Shown: piece by piece, positions 22,402-34,470 of the stretch | Layout of the letters: each line of letters begins with the position of its first letter | Position numbering within the stretch: position 1 is the stretch's first letter | Assembly: GCF_040712315.1 (NCBI RefSeq) | Contig: NC_134023.1 | Location: 64,867,257-64,931,256, forward strand | From: Castanea sativa | Taxonomy: Eukaryota > Streptophyta > Magnoliopsida > Fagales > Fagaceae | DNA length: 64,000 nucleotides | Direction: 5' to 3' | The notes under the pieces: generated by a model | Seen by the model: the letters and a program-made list of their open reading frames with translations, nothing else | Told to the model about the DNA's origin: nothing | Databases searched by the model: none | Program-made: the position numbers and the translations under genes

Positions 22402-22680
22402 CATTACCAATAAAAAACAAGACCCAAATGCAAAAACTTACATTGTTGAGAAGCTTTATTGACCATTTGTTGAAGCTCTTGAAGCCTGGTGTTTTGAGGA
22501 AGCCCACTGTCAAAAGACACATCACCTTATTGGTAGTCATTTCTCCTTGCTCTTCTCCCACCTCCATTGCTAAGCTTCAAATTCCAAGTAAGTGTGTGGA
22601 ATTGAAGGCTTTTGGGTTTCAAAGTGAAAGAAAGGGGTTTGTTGTTGTAAATTTTTAGACCCCTTAAAACACAAGTTGTT
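22402..22680 (+). other. Copy B spacer resumed, paralogous to 33145-33410
   Basis: No gene. The block CAATAAAAAACAAGACCCAAATGCAAAAA and the following 250 bp correspond closely to the copy C spacer. The short open frame at 22428-22658 is present but broken in the paralogue, so it is unlikely to be coding. Confidence 0.75.
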
Positions 22681-23068
22681 TAACCTAGTTATTTATCCAA
22701 GTGATTACTTAGTTAAAATATTCAGATCTAGGTTAAACCAATCAAATCATATTATGTAAAGTAGTGAGGGAAAGTAAATAACACACGATATGATAACTTA
22801 GGAAAACCAAACCGGTTAAAATATCATTTTGTATCCCGCCGCCATATGGCGTACCGTATTTGCACACTAGAAAATCACCATCTCCCACAAACCAAAGTCA
22901 AAGCTTCACACACACGTATGCCGTCATACTCTTGTCCTAAATTTTTTATAAATTGCCATATCGGCCGTACCGTATCTGCACACTAGAAAATCACCAACTC
23001 TCACACAAAGCAAAGCAAAGTCAGAGCTTTCTCACTTCTTCACACACAACTTTAGAGAGAGAGAGAGA
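22681..23068 (+). promoter_or_regulatory. Upstream region of pseudogene copy C with a local duplication
   Basis: The first part (22681-22830) is unlike the promoter of copy B and may be a retroelement remnant; it contains AACCTAG and CTAGGTT in inverted orientation. Two tandem versions of the leader follow, at about 22831-22916 and 22917-23050, each with a CCGTA...TGCACACTAGAAAATCACCA block. The region ends in a GA microsatellite that has run over the position of the start codon. Confidence 0.6.
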
Positions 23069-25537
23069 GAGAGTAGAGAGGAGAAGGTGGTGTGTGTGAC
23101 TGGAGCTTCGGGATACATAGCTTCATGGCTTGTGAAGCTCCCACTCCAACGTGGGTATACTGTAAAAGCTACAGTTCGTGAACAAGTCAATGTTTTCTCT
23201 CCCTCTCTCTCTAAATTATATCAACCTGTTACTATGTATTGTGCATCCATTTCAAATTCATTCTTTCAGATTTTATTTATTTGTCTTAAGTTTGTAAGAT
23301 ATAATCTTTACCATGAAATGGACAAAATGGTCTATGCATATACCTATCAATATGGTTTTGTTGTAGTTGACTTTAGGAGAAATGGAAAATTGTATATAGT
23401 TTGGTTCTTACTTCTTAGCATGAATCCAACTAGGCTTGGATTGACTCATCCCCGACATAAAATTGCTTATCATGTAACCATAGAGACTCTGTGCACATGA
23501 AGTACACAAAAGTGGTGGCACATAAACTGGATAAACATGTTTTTTACCCCCAAAAAATTTTGAGTTGAATAAGTGAATTGTCATCCCAAATGATAGGATA
23601 TAGACAGTTTATGGACATAATTTTTGCCACAATTCAGATGTGAGATTGACTATAAGTGGCTGAGAAAAAGTAGTAGATCCATGTGAAATGATTATCGACC
23701 ACGTCCAAGTTGCGGTAAGTTATGTCACAAATAGAAGAATTTTGATATAGGATCTAATAGTAGATTTACAAATTCTGAATAATATTGCATATGTAGTGCA
23801 TTGTTATTCTCTACTTATTTTTTATTTTTTATCAACAAAATATATTATTAACAAGTAACAAAGTACAAAATCACACAGCTAAAGATTTCTAATCACCCCT
23901 TCATAGCCTCAGGACAGCAATAACCAAAGGCTAACTTTAATCTTTACAAAAACACACACAAATATCAATGAGAGAGTACTACCCCACTCCACCGACTGCA
24001 ATAACACTCAAGTTCTGTAACATAAGAAAATATAACTTCTTCAAAACAAATCAAAAATTAATTCCCTGTTTAAGCTTTTTTATTAAAAACTTTTGTTGAA
24101 ATACCCCATCCCAAGGAAAAGCCCCTATTTAAGGCATAGTTTTAAAACTCCCTATAGCAGGCACATAGTGCTTTTAACTTCTCTTTTTTTTTCTCACCTT
24201 TATTTTTCATGCAGTGTTTGCTACTAACAATTCAGCCTTCCAATTGAAATTTATGCATTTATATTCCACAGATGATCCCAAGAAAACAGAGCATTTACTT
24301 TCACTTGATGGAGCTAAAGAAAGACTTCAGTTATTCAAAGCAGATTTACTAAAAGAAGGATCTTTTGATTCTGCAGTTGATGGATGCCAAGGTGTTTTTC
24401 ACACTGCATCCCCTGTTATTCTCACAGCCAATGACCCACAGGTTCATCCCATATTATTATTTATTGCCTTTGTGTAATATATAATCAATATAGTGTGATC
24501 ATTTTTCTGTCAATATGGTGAATGCATACTTTGTTTTAAATGATTTATACAACTTTAAGGATCTCATACCAGCTTGCCAGTTTTAGCAACATTTGATTCT
24601 TGCTTTAAGCATGTGTCTTGGCCAATTCAATCCTCTTACATGTTCAATACGTTAATTCAACATAGTGAAATGTGGAAAATTGGGTAACAAAAACTTAAAA
24701 CATTTTAGAGAAGCATTCTCAAGCCTTAATCCAGAAGTAGAGAGGACATTGAAGAGAATTATTTTCAGAATAGAGTTCTCAAGCGCGGGTTCAGCCTTTT
24801 CTTTTTCTTTTTTTGTCAACGAACTACGTCTTTTAGAGGACAAATCCAATCGTAAGAAGGATACATAAGTCAATGCCTTCCCAAAAAACAATCAATTTTT
24901 ATTCTCATTGTAGCTCAAACAAACTGGATGTTTCATGCATTCAACATTATCATCTGCAATTGCATTTGTTTTCCCACATTTTTGCAACAGGAAATTGTTG
25001 AAAGTACTTTTGTTAGGTTTAAAGTAATGTAAGTAAGGCTAAGGTTGTTTCAAGAAATCATTCACAAAGACATCGAAGAAATTCTACTATGTGGTACATA
25101 CATGATAAACTCATCAAATGAAATATATTCAATTTGCCCAATACTATTATACTTTTGATAGCTTAGTTTCATAAATTTATTCTTATGGAACCTACTTTCA
25201 CATTTCTTATATTTCAGTCATAGATAATTGATCCAGTAGTGAAGGGCACACTTAACGTTCTTCGATCATGTGCAAAATTTCCTTCTATTAAGAGAGTGAT
25301 TGTAACATCTTCCATGGCTTCAATTACATTCAACAAAAAACCCCTGACTCTTGATGTGGTTATTGATGAGACTTGGTTTTCGGATCCAGTTGCTTGTGAG
25401 GAGTCGAAGGTGTGTGTATTGCAGTAATTATTATATCATTTTAATTGTATCTTTAGTAGGACTATTAAAATATAGCATTTCTTAAAATACATTTAATGAA
25501 AGATCTAAGGTAATGTTTTGATGATGTTACTAGAAAG

Positions 25538-26433
25538 AGGGATTTTACAAATTAGCACAGTGAGGGGAAAAAATATGATAAGTTAACATACGTTGGAAAG
25601 AATTCTGGAAACTAGCATCTCGAGTTTTTAAAACTTGAGATCGATGACAAAAATCGAGGCTTTCAAACTTGAGTTCTACTGCTGCCGTGTACCAATTTAG
25701 TCACATAGATCTCGAGTCTATAAGACTCGAGTTCTAAAAAGCAAAATCGAGTCTTCGAAACTCAATTTTTGTCGGACTTGAAGAAAAACAAACTTGAAGA
25801 AGAACGGAGCGCCGAAGAAGACGGGTTGGAGATCTGCAACGCCGCAGAAGACGATCTGGTGCTGGGTGGGTGATCTGGTTGGAGAAGAACGCTGGTGGAC
25901 GATCTGATCTTTAGCGATTGGGTGGACGATCTGGTCTTCAGGAACCAGGAAGAATGAACAGACGCAAGGAAGAGACGAAGAGCGCTGATGAACAGAGGAA
26001 CGATTTGACGAAGAGACGGAGAACGTTGACGAACAGAGGAACAATCTGATGAAGAGACGAAGAACAGAGGAAGAACGCTAGAGCTCTGATTAGAAGCGAG
26101 GAAGAAGAAGAATGCTGGGTTAGATCTGCACGAAGAAGAACGCTGGGTACTCAAAAGAACGCGAGGAAGAAGAAGTGAAACTCAAGTCTTTAGAACTCGA
26201 GTCTTAAAAGTGAAACTCGATTCTTAAAAACTCGAGTTCCATGTGAATTTTTTTCCACATCAGCTCCCACCACTTACAAATCGAGACTTAAAAACTCGAG
26301 TTTAATCTTTAGAACTCGAATTCCAAAATAAAACTCGAGTTTTAGATACTCGAGATGCTAGTTTACAATATTGTTTTGAAACGTGCAACTAACTAAATTT
26401 TTTGATATTTAATGTTATTTGGAAAAAATATTC
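25538..26433. mobile_element. Non-autonomous DNA element with CTCGAG palindrome arrays, in intron 3 of copy C
   Basis: It is flanked by an exact 11-bp repeat, TTACTAGAAAG (25527-25537 and 26434-26444), present once at the same place in copy B intron 3 (about 6628-6638). The outer 200-250 bp on each side hold about a dozen variants of (A)ACTCGAG(TT), and the two sides are partly inverted copies: AAACTAGCATCTCGAG near 25608 reappears reversed near 26360. The core (25800-26160) is richer in GC, with repeated GATCTGG and GAAGAA motifs. Subterminal motif arrays resemble transposase-binding regions of plant DNA transposons. The class is not settled; long open frames on the minus strand are low-complexity Ser/Arg-rich and not accepted as genes. 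Confidence 0.8.
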
Positions 26434-27675
26434 TTACTAGAAAGTAGAAACATAGAGCTATAATATTTTGACGTTATATATCTAGTTCTATAAGTATAGT
26501 TGTTTTCTGAGAAACATTAGAGAGAATATCATCACAAGTTTTGTTAACTTGCTTTCTCAGTGAGCATATCCATGTTAGTGTCTAGGCTCTTTTTACTATT
26601 TCTTGTAATCGTATTTTTCTCAATATTTTTATTGTAATTAAAGCACCTAGTAATTATTTTTGTGTTCTACAATCAGATATATGTTGAATTTATAGGTTTC
26701 AATGTTTCCAAACTAAATTATATAGATTCCGATGCTGCTCTTAATCAGAGACATATTACACCCTTTTTTTTTTTTAGTCCTACATTTCATTCGTTTCTAA
26801 CCAAGAAAGGTTCCCATGTAATATTTTTGGGTTTTCTCAGCAATGGTATATGCTTGCAAAGACCTTGGCTGAGGAGGGTGCTTGGACATCTGCTAAAGAA
26901 AATGGCATTGACTTGGTAACAATAAATCCAGGCTTTGTAATTGGTCCACTCATACAGCCAACTCTTACTCCTAGTATTGAGGCGTTTCTGGCGATCATAA
27001 ATGGTACTCTATTGCAACCAATGAGGACTACATGTATTGTGTTTCATTCTACATAAATTCTAAATATTCAAGTCTGACTAGCATTTCCTATGACAAGCTA
27101 AAGTCATAACTGGTTTAGTGGATGAAGCATGATAGGTGTATATAGGCCTATTCCAGTAAATTCTGAGCGCTACCACTCTTTAGAATACTATGAGCATGAA
27201 TCTAACCTTAGAATTTACTAGGTATGTTTTGTGATAAGTGGCTGTTTTATGAGACTTACTCCCTCTTTGGAAATTCCTTGCTCTCTTGCACACTAGGCTT
27301 TACTTAATTCTAGTCCTCTTAACATGGAATGAAAAAATTTCTCTGTTATTTAGAGTTCATTGGAAAACAGAGGAGGTTTTAAACTTGACCTTGGTCTGCA
27401 AGTGCCAACCCCTCTAATGCCACCTAAAATGTATAGGTTGTGGTTCAATCTATATTCCATGTGTAAGAAATCTTCCATCTCAATATACACAGTTTGGGAA
27501 TATGCTTTATAACTTATATTTATCTTGTACAATTTGAGGATGATAATCAACATGTACTAAAAGCAGGGTATACCTGCTAAATAAGGTGAACTATTTCAGC
27601 AATGATCTCCAAGCATTTATTTTTATTTGATAAAATGGTCAACTGATCAAAAAGGAAATTGTGCATTTAACTATA

Positions 27676-30473
27676 CTAGAAGGTTGCCCGCGCATTGCGC
27701 GGATAATGCTATAAGCTTTTATGTAAAATAGTTTTTGAAATTTTTTTTACATATATTATAGCATAAATGGTGAATATTTTCATTGCTAAAATCACCTAGA
27801 ATTATAGTAGAAACTTCGGAGCATGTAGGCATATTTTGTTGCATACCATTAGTTGATCGTAAACCAATTAATTGCAAGCATACATTATGCATATCAAACT
27901 CCTTCAACCTATCCCTTGTCATACGAAATGACTAACTAAGGTGTTGATCTTATGAAGTATCTTCAATAATATTTTAACTATAGCAATACTAAGGTTGCAT
28001 AGTGATTCATGTCTAGGCAAAGCAACAAACACACTTTGATATTGTCAAGGCTCTTGCAGATAGCCATACATGATACTTGACCAATAAATAAATAAATAAA
28101 GCAAGTAGTTTTAATGATGGTTGAGGTAGACATGATTCAACATTTTTAACAAAGGTGTACCGGTATAATATATTTAACAATTTTTTAATACCCTTTTTAG
28201 TTTATATAGATTCTAGGCTAACCTTCAAATAATGGAGACACCACATAATTTTTTCCGCCCACTTAGTTCTTAATTTGTACCTTTGCAATTCTATTATTTC
28301 TTTCTTTGTTCTTATTTTTAACAATTGAGTTTCTATCATTTAGTAGGACATAGAATATGTGTAGATTGTGGAGATTATTTTAAAACTTTGCTACTAAATA
28401 ATACTTAACCCCTCAATAAGTAAAAGAAAATTATTCACCTAAAAATAATAACAACTTTCTTACCCGTAGCTAATTTAATTTGTTTCACTCATGCCAACTA
28501 TATAGGCTGCTACATCATACAACCAAATAAAAATTATAAATTTTTTGTCAAGCATTTTATCAAACACTATGGATTCAAAATAAAATATGTAATTACTCTT
28601 GGGCTCTTTGCACTTCAAATCCCACAAAAGTTTTGCCTCCATTGGCGCTTTGAATGTGACTCAATCCATATAGATACATGAGTTTGTGCTCCGACTACAT
28701 GTGGCATGGAGGAGCTTGATTTATTGATTAAGCTTCTTCCTCCTTGATCTTTCTACCTGCCCAACAAAACCAGATTATTTACTCAACCTGTCTTTGCCTT
28801 AGGGTATAAATAGTACCCAATTTTCTTAATCACATCCTCATGTAACATATTTAAATCACTCAGCAAAAGACAAATCATAGATTACAAAAATGGGGTGGCT
28901 CAGTAAAAATCTTAACTAGTAAACAGTTCAAATGAAAAGAAACAAACCACCATCTAGTTTGATTGTCAAAAACCCATTACCAAACAACAGCAAAGAATGA
29001 ACAAATTGAGTATTAGTATTTTGTACCTCTTAGGACTTAGATACTGAAGAAGGGTTTGATAAATTAAGAGCCAGTGGCTTTTTCTCCTTGGGTTTAGTGA
29101 CTTTAGTCCTTGGCCAAAATAGGTAAAGTTGAAGCTTCAATCTCCCTGAGTCTGTCTTCCCTCAAACATTGCAAACTGCAAACTCAATATCCCAAATAAA
29201 ATTTTGAAAAAAAAAATTGAAAGAAAGAAATAAGGAGAGAGAGAGTTGGCAATATTTATTTACAGATACTAAGAAAGGAGCTTTTGTCCATGAACTCATA
29301 AAGGAATCGTTGATCTATCATCAATATATAATTTTCAAAAGAAACAGGTACGTAGTGTGCATTTAATTGAAAGGGGAAGTGAAAGAGTTTCTTGTTTTTG
29401 CTTTTGCTAGAAGAAGTGAAGAGTTAAGAGACAGAGAAAGAACTAAAGAGTTAAGATAGAGAATGAGTGAAATTTAAAAAATTTAAAGATGGGTTTGATC
29501 TCATCAGAAATTACTTGGAAAGTATAATATTATTGTAAAGGTGTAATTAGGGGTGACAAAATTTGACACGACACACAAACCCGACAGGACACGACACGAA
29601 ATTAGCAGGTTATGGGTTGAGGCTTAACGGGTTCGTGTCATATTTGGGTTGACACGACTGACCCGTTTAATAAATGGGTTGGGTTAGTGTTGAACACATA
29701 AAACCCATTTGACCCGTCTGACCCGTATAATTAAATGATATTTTACCAATATACATTTCAAACTCTAGGTATATAAACCTATTAGTCATTGTGATTTATT
29801 TTCTTTGACATATTGTGATTGATTATTTGTGATATTGGGATATGCTTTAATTTTGAATGATTATTTGTGATGCAGTTACTCGTTAGTTCTGAATTTTATA
29901 TTAAAAATATTTATTTGTTTGTTTTTTCATTAATTTTTATTTTTCATTTTGATAAAATTTGATAAACAGGTCGACACGACTGATCCGTTTAATAAATGGG
30001 TCGTGTTAGGGTTGAGGAATCTTGACCCGTTTAATAAACATGTCGGGTTAGTGTTGACCTATGTAGTCGAATACTCATGACTTGACACGACACGAACTCG
30101 ACACGCGAACACGAATTGCCACCCCTAGGTGTAATAGTGCAAAGCTTGGTCTCACTTTGCCAGGTGCTTATCCATAGTGTGCATTTAAATTTGAATGGGG
30201 AAGTGATTTTTTTTTTTTTTTTGTCTGGAAGAAGTGAAGAGCCTTTTTTTTTTTTTTGTAATGGAAAGAAGTGAAGAGTTAGGAGAGAGGAAGAAGTGAA
30301 TTGATTTTTGATGAAGCAATAAGTGCTAAACACAAAAGCTGCATTGTTTTAATTTTTGAGGTTGGAAAAAATCATTTCATAATAAAGAGAATTGCAAAAA
30401 ACTCATATAAACCGCCACATGGCAGAACCTCATGCACTCTCGCATGAGGTCTCTGCTTTTATATATATATTGA
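27676..30473 (-). mobile_element. Non-autonomous Helitron in intron 4 of copy C
   Basis: Read on the minus strand, the element begins TCAATATATATATAAAAGC directly after a host A and ends ...GCAACCTTCTAG before a host T. This is the canonical Helitron arrangement: A/T target, 5' TC, 3' CTAG, no target duplication. A 6-bp-stem hairpin (CCGCGC-ATT-GCGCGG, 27688-27702) sits 12 nt inside the 3' end, as expected. A second hairpin (CCTCATGC / GCATGAGG, 30428-30449) lies near the 5' end. Copy B intron 4 has the empty site AACTATATTGGCC (about 7843-7855). No Rep/helicase is encoded. The inner sequence was not matched to any host gene. Confidence 0.92.
29548..30127. mobile_element. hAT-type MITE nested in the Helitron (580 bp)
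   Basis: The ends are inverted repeats: TAGGGGTGACAA on the left and the reverse complement of TAGGGGTGGCAA on the right. An exact 8-bp target duplication GGTGTAAT (29540-29547 and 30128-30135) flanks it, the size typical of hAT elements. Subterminal GACACGACACGA and TGACCCGTTTAATAAA motifs are repeated in both orientations. There is no transposase. Confidence 0.92.
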
Positions 30474-31157
30474 TTGGCCTATTTGAAATTTACTCTCTCT
30501 ACCTACATCATCCATATAATGCTATTGATTAACTTGTTCTCTCTTTCCTATGTGTAGGAACCCAAGTTGTCTCTAATGGAATATTTAAATTTGTTGATGT
30601 TAGAGATGTTGCAAATGCACATATTCAAGCATTTGAGATTCTTGCTGCTAGTGGGAGACATTGTTTAGTTGGAGGAGTTACACAACATTCATAACTTTTT
30701 AATATATTACACAAATTTCACCCTAGTTTGCGCCTACCTGAAAAGTGAGTTATTTATTTGCATGATACTAAATGTCCCTTGTTGCCGTTGGTGCCATTTT
30801 TGTATCTGACAAAGTATGACTCACTTGGAATAAATGCTTTGTTTAATTGAACAATCAGTTTAATTCAAAATTTTCTTTTAATAATAATAATAATAATAAC
30901 TTGCTTTTATCACAGAAAGCAATTGTTTTGACACATGAAAACAAGTTGAAGACGAGTCAATTGTATTTTCCAATTTTGAAGAAGAGTCAAATGTCTTTTT
31001 CATTTCTGGCAGAAGTGAAGATGACAAGCCTTAGCAACCAGTATACAAGATATCCCAGGACAAGGCCAAAAGTTTGGGTATTAGCTTCATTCCTGTGGAA
31101 GTGAGTGTTAGGGACACTGTTGAAAGCTTTAAGGAGAATGGCATCCTCACTGTCTGA

Positions 31158-32774
31158 ATTATGTTATTAAAAGGGAAGCGATTCAAATAAGTACAAATAA
31201 TTTGTGTATTACCCATCCTAGCTAATGATTGCTGGACTTGAAGGTTTTCATTGTGTTGAGATATATAAATTGTAATGCTTTTGGAAATAGTTTAGCTGCA
31301 AAACTTCTAAATCGAGTTTCACTCAATCAGAAATGAGATATTGAATTTAAAGTCCAAGTTTTCTAGAGACATTGAGCTAAAAACTCAAGTCCTCTGGGAA
31401 ATGTCTTGAGTATATGGATAGTGTCAGTCTAACTAGTGCTTGGTGGTTTCCAAATTGCTCACTTCTGTGGTATGGTAAGATTTTTGACTTCAAAACTTCA
31501 AAGGGTTGGATGTGATTTGCAAAAGTTCTCATACATTCACAATCCTCCAGTAACTTCGTCTATTATATAATTGAATCTTCTATCACCAAATTCTGCCAAA
31601 TAATGGTTATGACTCAGTACACTTGTAGATCATATAATACAATTTCTCTACAAAAATGCACACATGTGTGAATATAAATATATTGTGATGCAAAGCTGCA
31701 GTTTGAAGAGCCTAAATTGGTTCTTTTTGGTATTAGAATTGATTCTGAAGTTCTATTTTGAAAATAGTATCCAACTATCTAGTAAGGTGTGGAGTATATG
31801 AGAATATGACTTTGAAACTTGTGTCCTAGGAATGTCTTAAGCTACTTCATAAGTTGTGTTAGAAACTATCTAGCATTTATTGCGTGTCTATTACAAATCA
31901 GATTATGTAATTTCTTATAAGCGTTCAGAAAAATATGATGAAAGCAGTCCATCTTTGACAGAAATTATTAATACCCCTGAATTGCTTCATTTTTTGCCTT
32001 TGAATTTATTTGATCTATGACAACCTAACAATTTTGCTATCTTATCCGGATGCATCATCCAATACCAGAGCTAGTGGGATTTATTAAGGTAATTTCTGTG
32101 GATATGGAATTAAGGGGACTAAAATGAAAAAAACAAAAACGACAAAATGCACCAAGGGTGAATGCCTCACATGAGATAAAATAAAAGAAGAAAATGATTG
32201 GAGGTATTATCTATCTAAATATATTTCCAACACTAAGTAACCCCATAATTGGAGTTGATGGATCTACTTGTTTGTCCAATATTATTAATTAAGAAAAAAG
32301 TAGCCAACCCGAGTACATTGGGATGTACTATGAAGGCAAAAATCAAGAACTCAAAATTACAATGATCAAGTAAAGCAAGAAGAGAAAAACAAGAAAAATG
32401 TGACAAAAGCACACTCCAAACAAGAAGAGTATGCAAGAAAATCAATAATCTTTAAGAATTTTTTAAAAAGATACAAGGACAAATGCCTCACCTGACATAA
32501 AATAAAGAAGAAAATGATGGGAGGTATTATCTAAATATATTTCTAGCAATGATTAAGCCCCATAGATTGGAGTTGATGGACCTACTTGTTTGTCCAATGC
32601 AACAACCTTTAAGAATTTTTTCAGTACAAGAACTGTGTCAGTGCTTGAAGATGAGTGGCTTTCTCGTATGATTGGGAAGGCATAAGGAGTACCTAAGGGA
32701 ATTTTATATGTAGATTTTAAATATAGGTCCTCAAAAACAATTCTTCTTCATTGCTCTTATTACTATTTCTTATG
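31158..32774 (+). other. 3' flank of copy C: empty sites for the LINE and the MULE
   Basis: No gene. It is paralogous to the copy B spacer without the large insertions. Position 31927-31938 corresponds to the LINE target and about 32648-32657 to the MULE target, both uninterrupted. The stretch therefore serves as the pre-insertion reference. Confidence 0.85.
32161..32600 (+). repeat. Local tandem duplication in copy C spacer
   Basis: A block of about 120 bp, from GCCTCAC through CTACTTGTTTGTCCAAT, occurs at about 32161-32280 and again at 32482-32600. The copy B spacer has it once (about 14889-15001). Between the two lies about 200 bp of inserted sequence with AACCCGAGTACATTGGGATG, a phrase resembling plant retroelement tails; origin not proven. 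Confidence 0.7.
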
Positions 32775-33056
32775 GATTGCTTCCCACATTCATAGCATTC
32801 ACAATATGTACTATAAGGAAATCTCTAGCTTAGTTGTTAGATTTATGCCAATGGGTACTTTTTGATTGGTCTCAGTGTTGGAGTCTCTCGGATTGTTCTG
32901 CACTTACAGATTTTCTTTTGTCTCCTAGAATTTCTCAGTAACTGTTTGTTACTTTTTGTTTTCTTTTTGCTCTTTGTTCACTATCATGAACCTTGTGTAT
33001 ATTTCCTGCTACTCCATTTTTAATAATATTTTTTCTTACTTGTAAAAAAAAAAAAC
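32775..33056 (+). mobile_element. Probable 5'-truncated LINE tail
   Basis: About 280 bp absent from copy B's spacer, ending CTTACTTGT followed by a run of 13 A. An A-tailed insertion without inverted repeats fits a 5'-truncated LINE. No clean target duplication was found and no coding domain is left. Confidence 0.5.
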
Positions 33057-33399
33057 AACATAACAACATGGCATATCATTAGCTAAATGGAACCCAAATC
33101 ACTTATCTCTATTTATGTGAAAACCAATAGATGACAAAACAGACCATCACCAATAAAAACCAAGACCCAAATGCAAAAAATTACAACGTTGAGAAGCTTT
33201 ATTAACCAACGACCATTTGTTGAAGCTCTTGAAGGCTAGTGTTTTGAGGAAGCCCAATGTCGAAAGACACGTCACCTTATTGGTAGTCATTTCTCTCTGC
33301 TCTTCTTCCACCTCCATTGCTAGGCTTCAAATTCCAAGTATGTATTTGTGTGTGGAATTGAAGGGCTTTTGGGTTTCAGAGTGAAAGAAAGGGTTTTAC

Positions 33400-34195
33400 A
33401 GGTTTGCCATTTAGAGTTTGATTTGCTGCTTGTTTTTGTTGTTGTTCACGTCATCTATGGAATGGAATAAAAATGATAAAATTGAAAACTTATAAAAAAA
33501 AAAAAACATTACTTGGAAAACCAGAATCAAATAATTAAAGGTGGGTAATAATTGGTTTCTAAGAATTTTGGACAAAAAAAAAATTATTTAGTTTTGTACA
33601 AAAAAAATTAGTATTTTTTACTTTTTAGAGAATAAAATTATATAGAAAGTAATAATTGAGCAATTCAACAATAGTATTTTAGAACTTAACGATAAGTTTT
33701 TTTTTTTCTTTAAAAAAAAAGTATGGTTTTTTATTGAAATTTTAACATATGCTTCTTATAATTTTTATTTTTATCATTAGACCAATAAGTACTGTTAAGC
33801 CAACTAGAAGCCACACAAATAAATAATGTTATGTTGTTTCTTCTTAAGTACTGTAAAATAAAATAAATAAGTAGATGGGTTTAAAATGAGTTTGGATTAA
33901 CTAAATAGGACAAATTTGAGGTTTATATTTTTAAATAAATTCGGATTATAGAATAATTACCCTCAACTTGGTTATGTTTTTTTTTTTTTTAATTCTTAAA
34001 TAAGTACACCGAAATTGATCGAATGGACCAAAATTAATTGAAATGAACGGAACCGAATTGAATGGACGAATGAGACAATATAAACTCAAGCGAACCAATT
34101 TAAATCGAAATAAATCACTTTCTCAAAAAAAAAAAGATCGAAATAAATCAAATAGAACCGAATTAGTTTATTTCTATTATTATTTTTATTTAAAA
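33400..34195 (+). repeat. Remnant of a fourth array unit: promoter-like sequence only
   Basis: This is the counterpart of the region upstream of copy B (about 3331-3942), sharing blocks such as CCATTTAGAGTTTGATT, ATTGGTTTCTAAGAATTTT and TTATTTCTATTATTATTTTT. The homology stops near 34195; no reductase exon follows. NAGLU begins 276 bp further on. Confidence 0.75.
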
Positions 34196-34470
34196 ATTTA
34201 ATTTGTACTCAAAAATAGTAAATTTTTAAAAATTTACATGACAAATAAACAAAACAAAATAAACAGAGAATGACAATGATATATGAACAAGCCTCCACGT
34301 TGTAAAAAAAAAAACGAAGGCGACAAAAAAAAAAAAAATTCAGAGTACAAAATAAACAAAACTACTTCCTCGTTTGGTTCTACCATTCAAAATGGAGTTA
34401 TTACAGAACTGAGTTTCGTTGACCACAAAACTCAATCCTCTGAAGAACACAATCAAACCAAACCAAACCC

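Larger units (their letters stand above)
23069..31157 (+). pseudogene. Cinnamoyl-CoA reductase-like SDR, copy C, inactivated
   Basis: All six exons of copy B are recognisable: 23069-23185, 24272-24441, 25218-25409, 26841-27003, 30558-30744 and 31013-31157. Exons 2-6 keep exactly the copy B lengths, and splice sites are intact. Lesions: the ATG is GAG (23069-23071) within a GA run, with no in-frame ATG between the upstream stop at 22949 and exon 1; exon 1 is 1 nt short before its donor, shifting the frame; TAG at 25221-25223 replaces CAG; TAA at 30692-30694 replaces GAA; TAG at 31032-31034 replaces TTG. Intron 3 has gained an 0.9-kb element and intron 4 a 2.8-kb Helitron. The close remaining similarity indicates recent loss. 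It might still be transcribed, but no full reductase can be made. Confidence 0.93.

Noticed and set aside
22428..22658. A 76-residue open frame in the spacer after copy B
   Set aside because: The paralogous copy C spacer (33170-33400) does not preserve the frame, so coding function is unlikely.
22665..22830. Possible further LTR or retroelement fragment upstream of copy C
   Set aside because: There are suggestive inverted AACCTAG/CTAGGTT motifs, but no termini or target duplication, so it was kept only as a remark.
25718..26154. Two overlapping Ser/Arg/Pro-rich minus-strand open frames of 108 and 130 residues
   Set aside because: They lie inside the CTCGAG-palindrome insertion, are low-complexity translations of GA-rich repeats, and have no recognisable domain.
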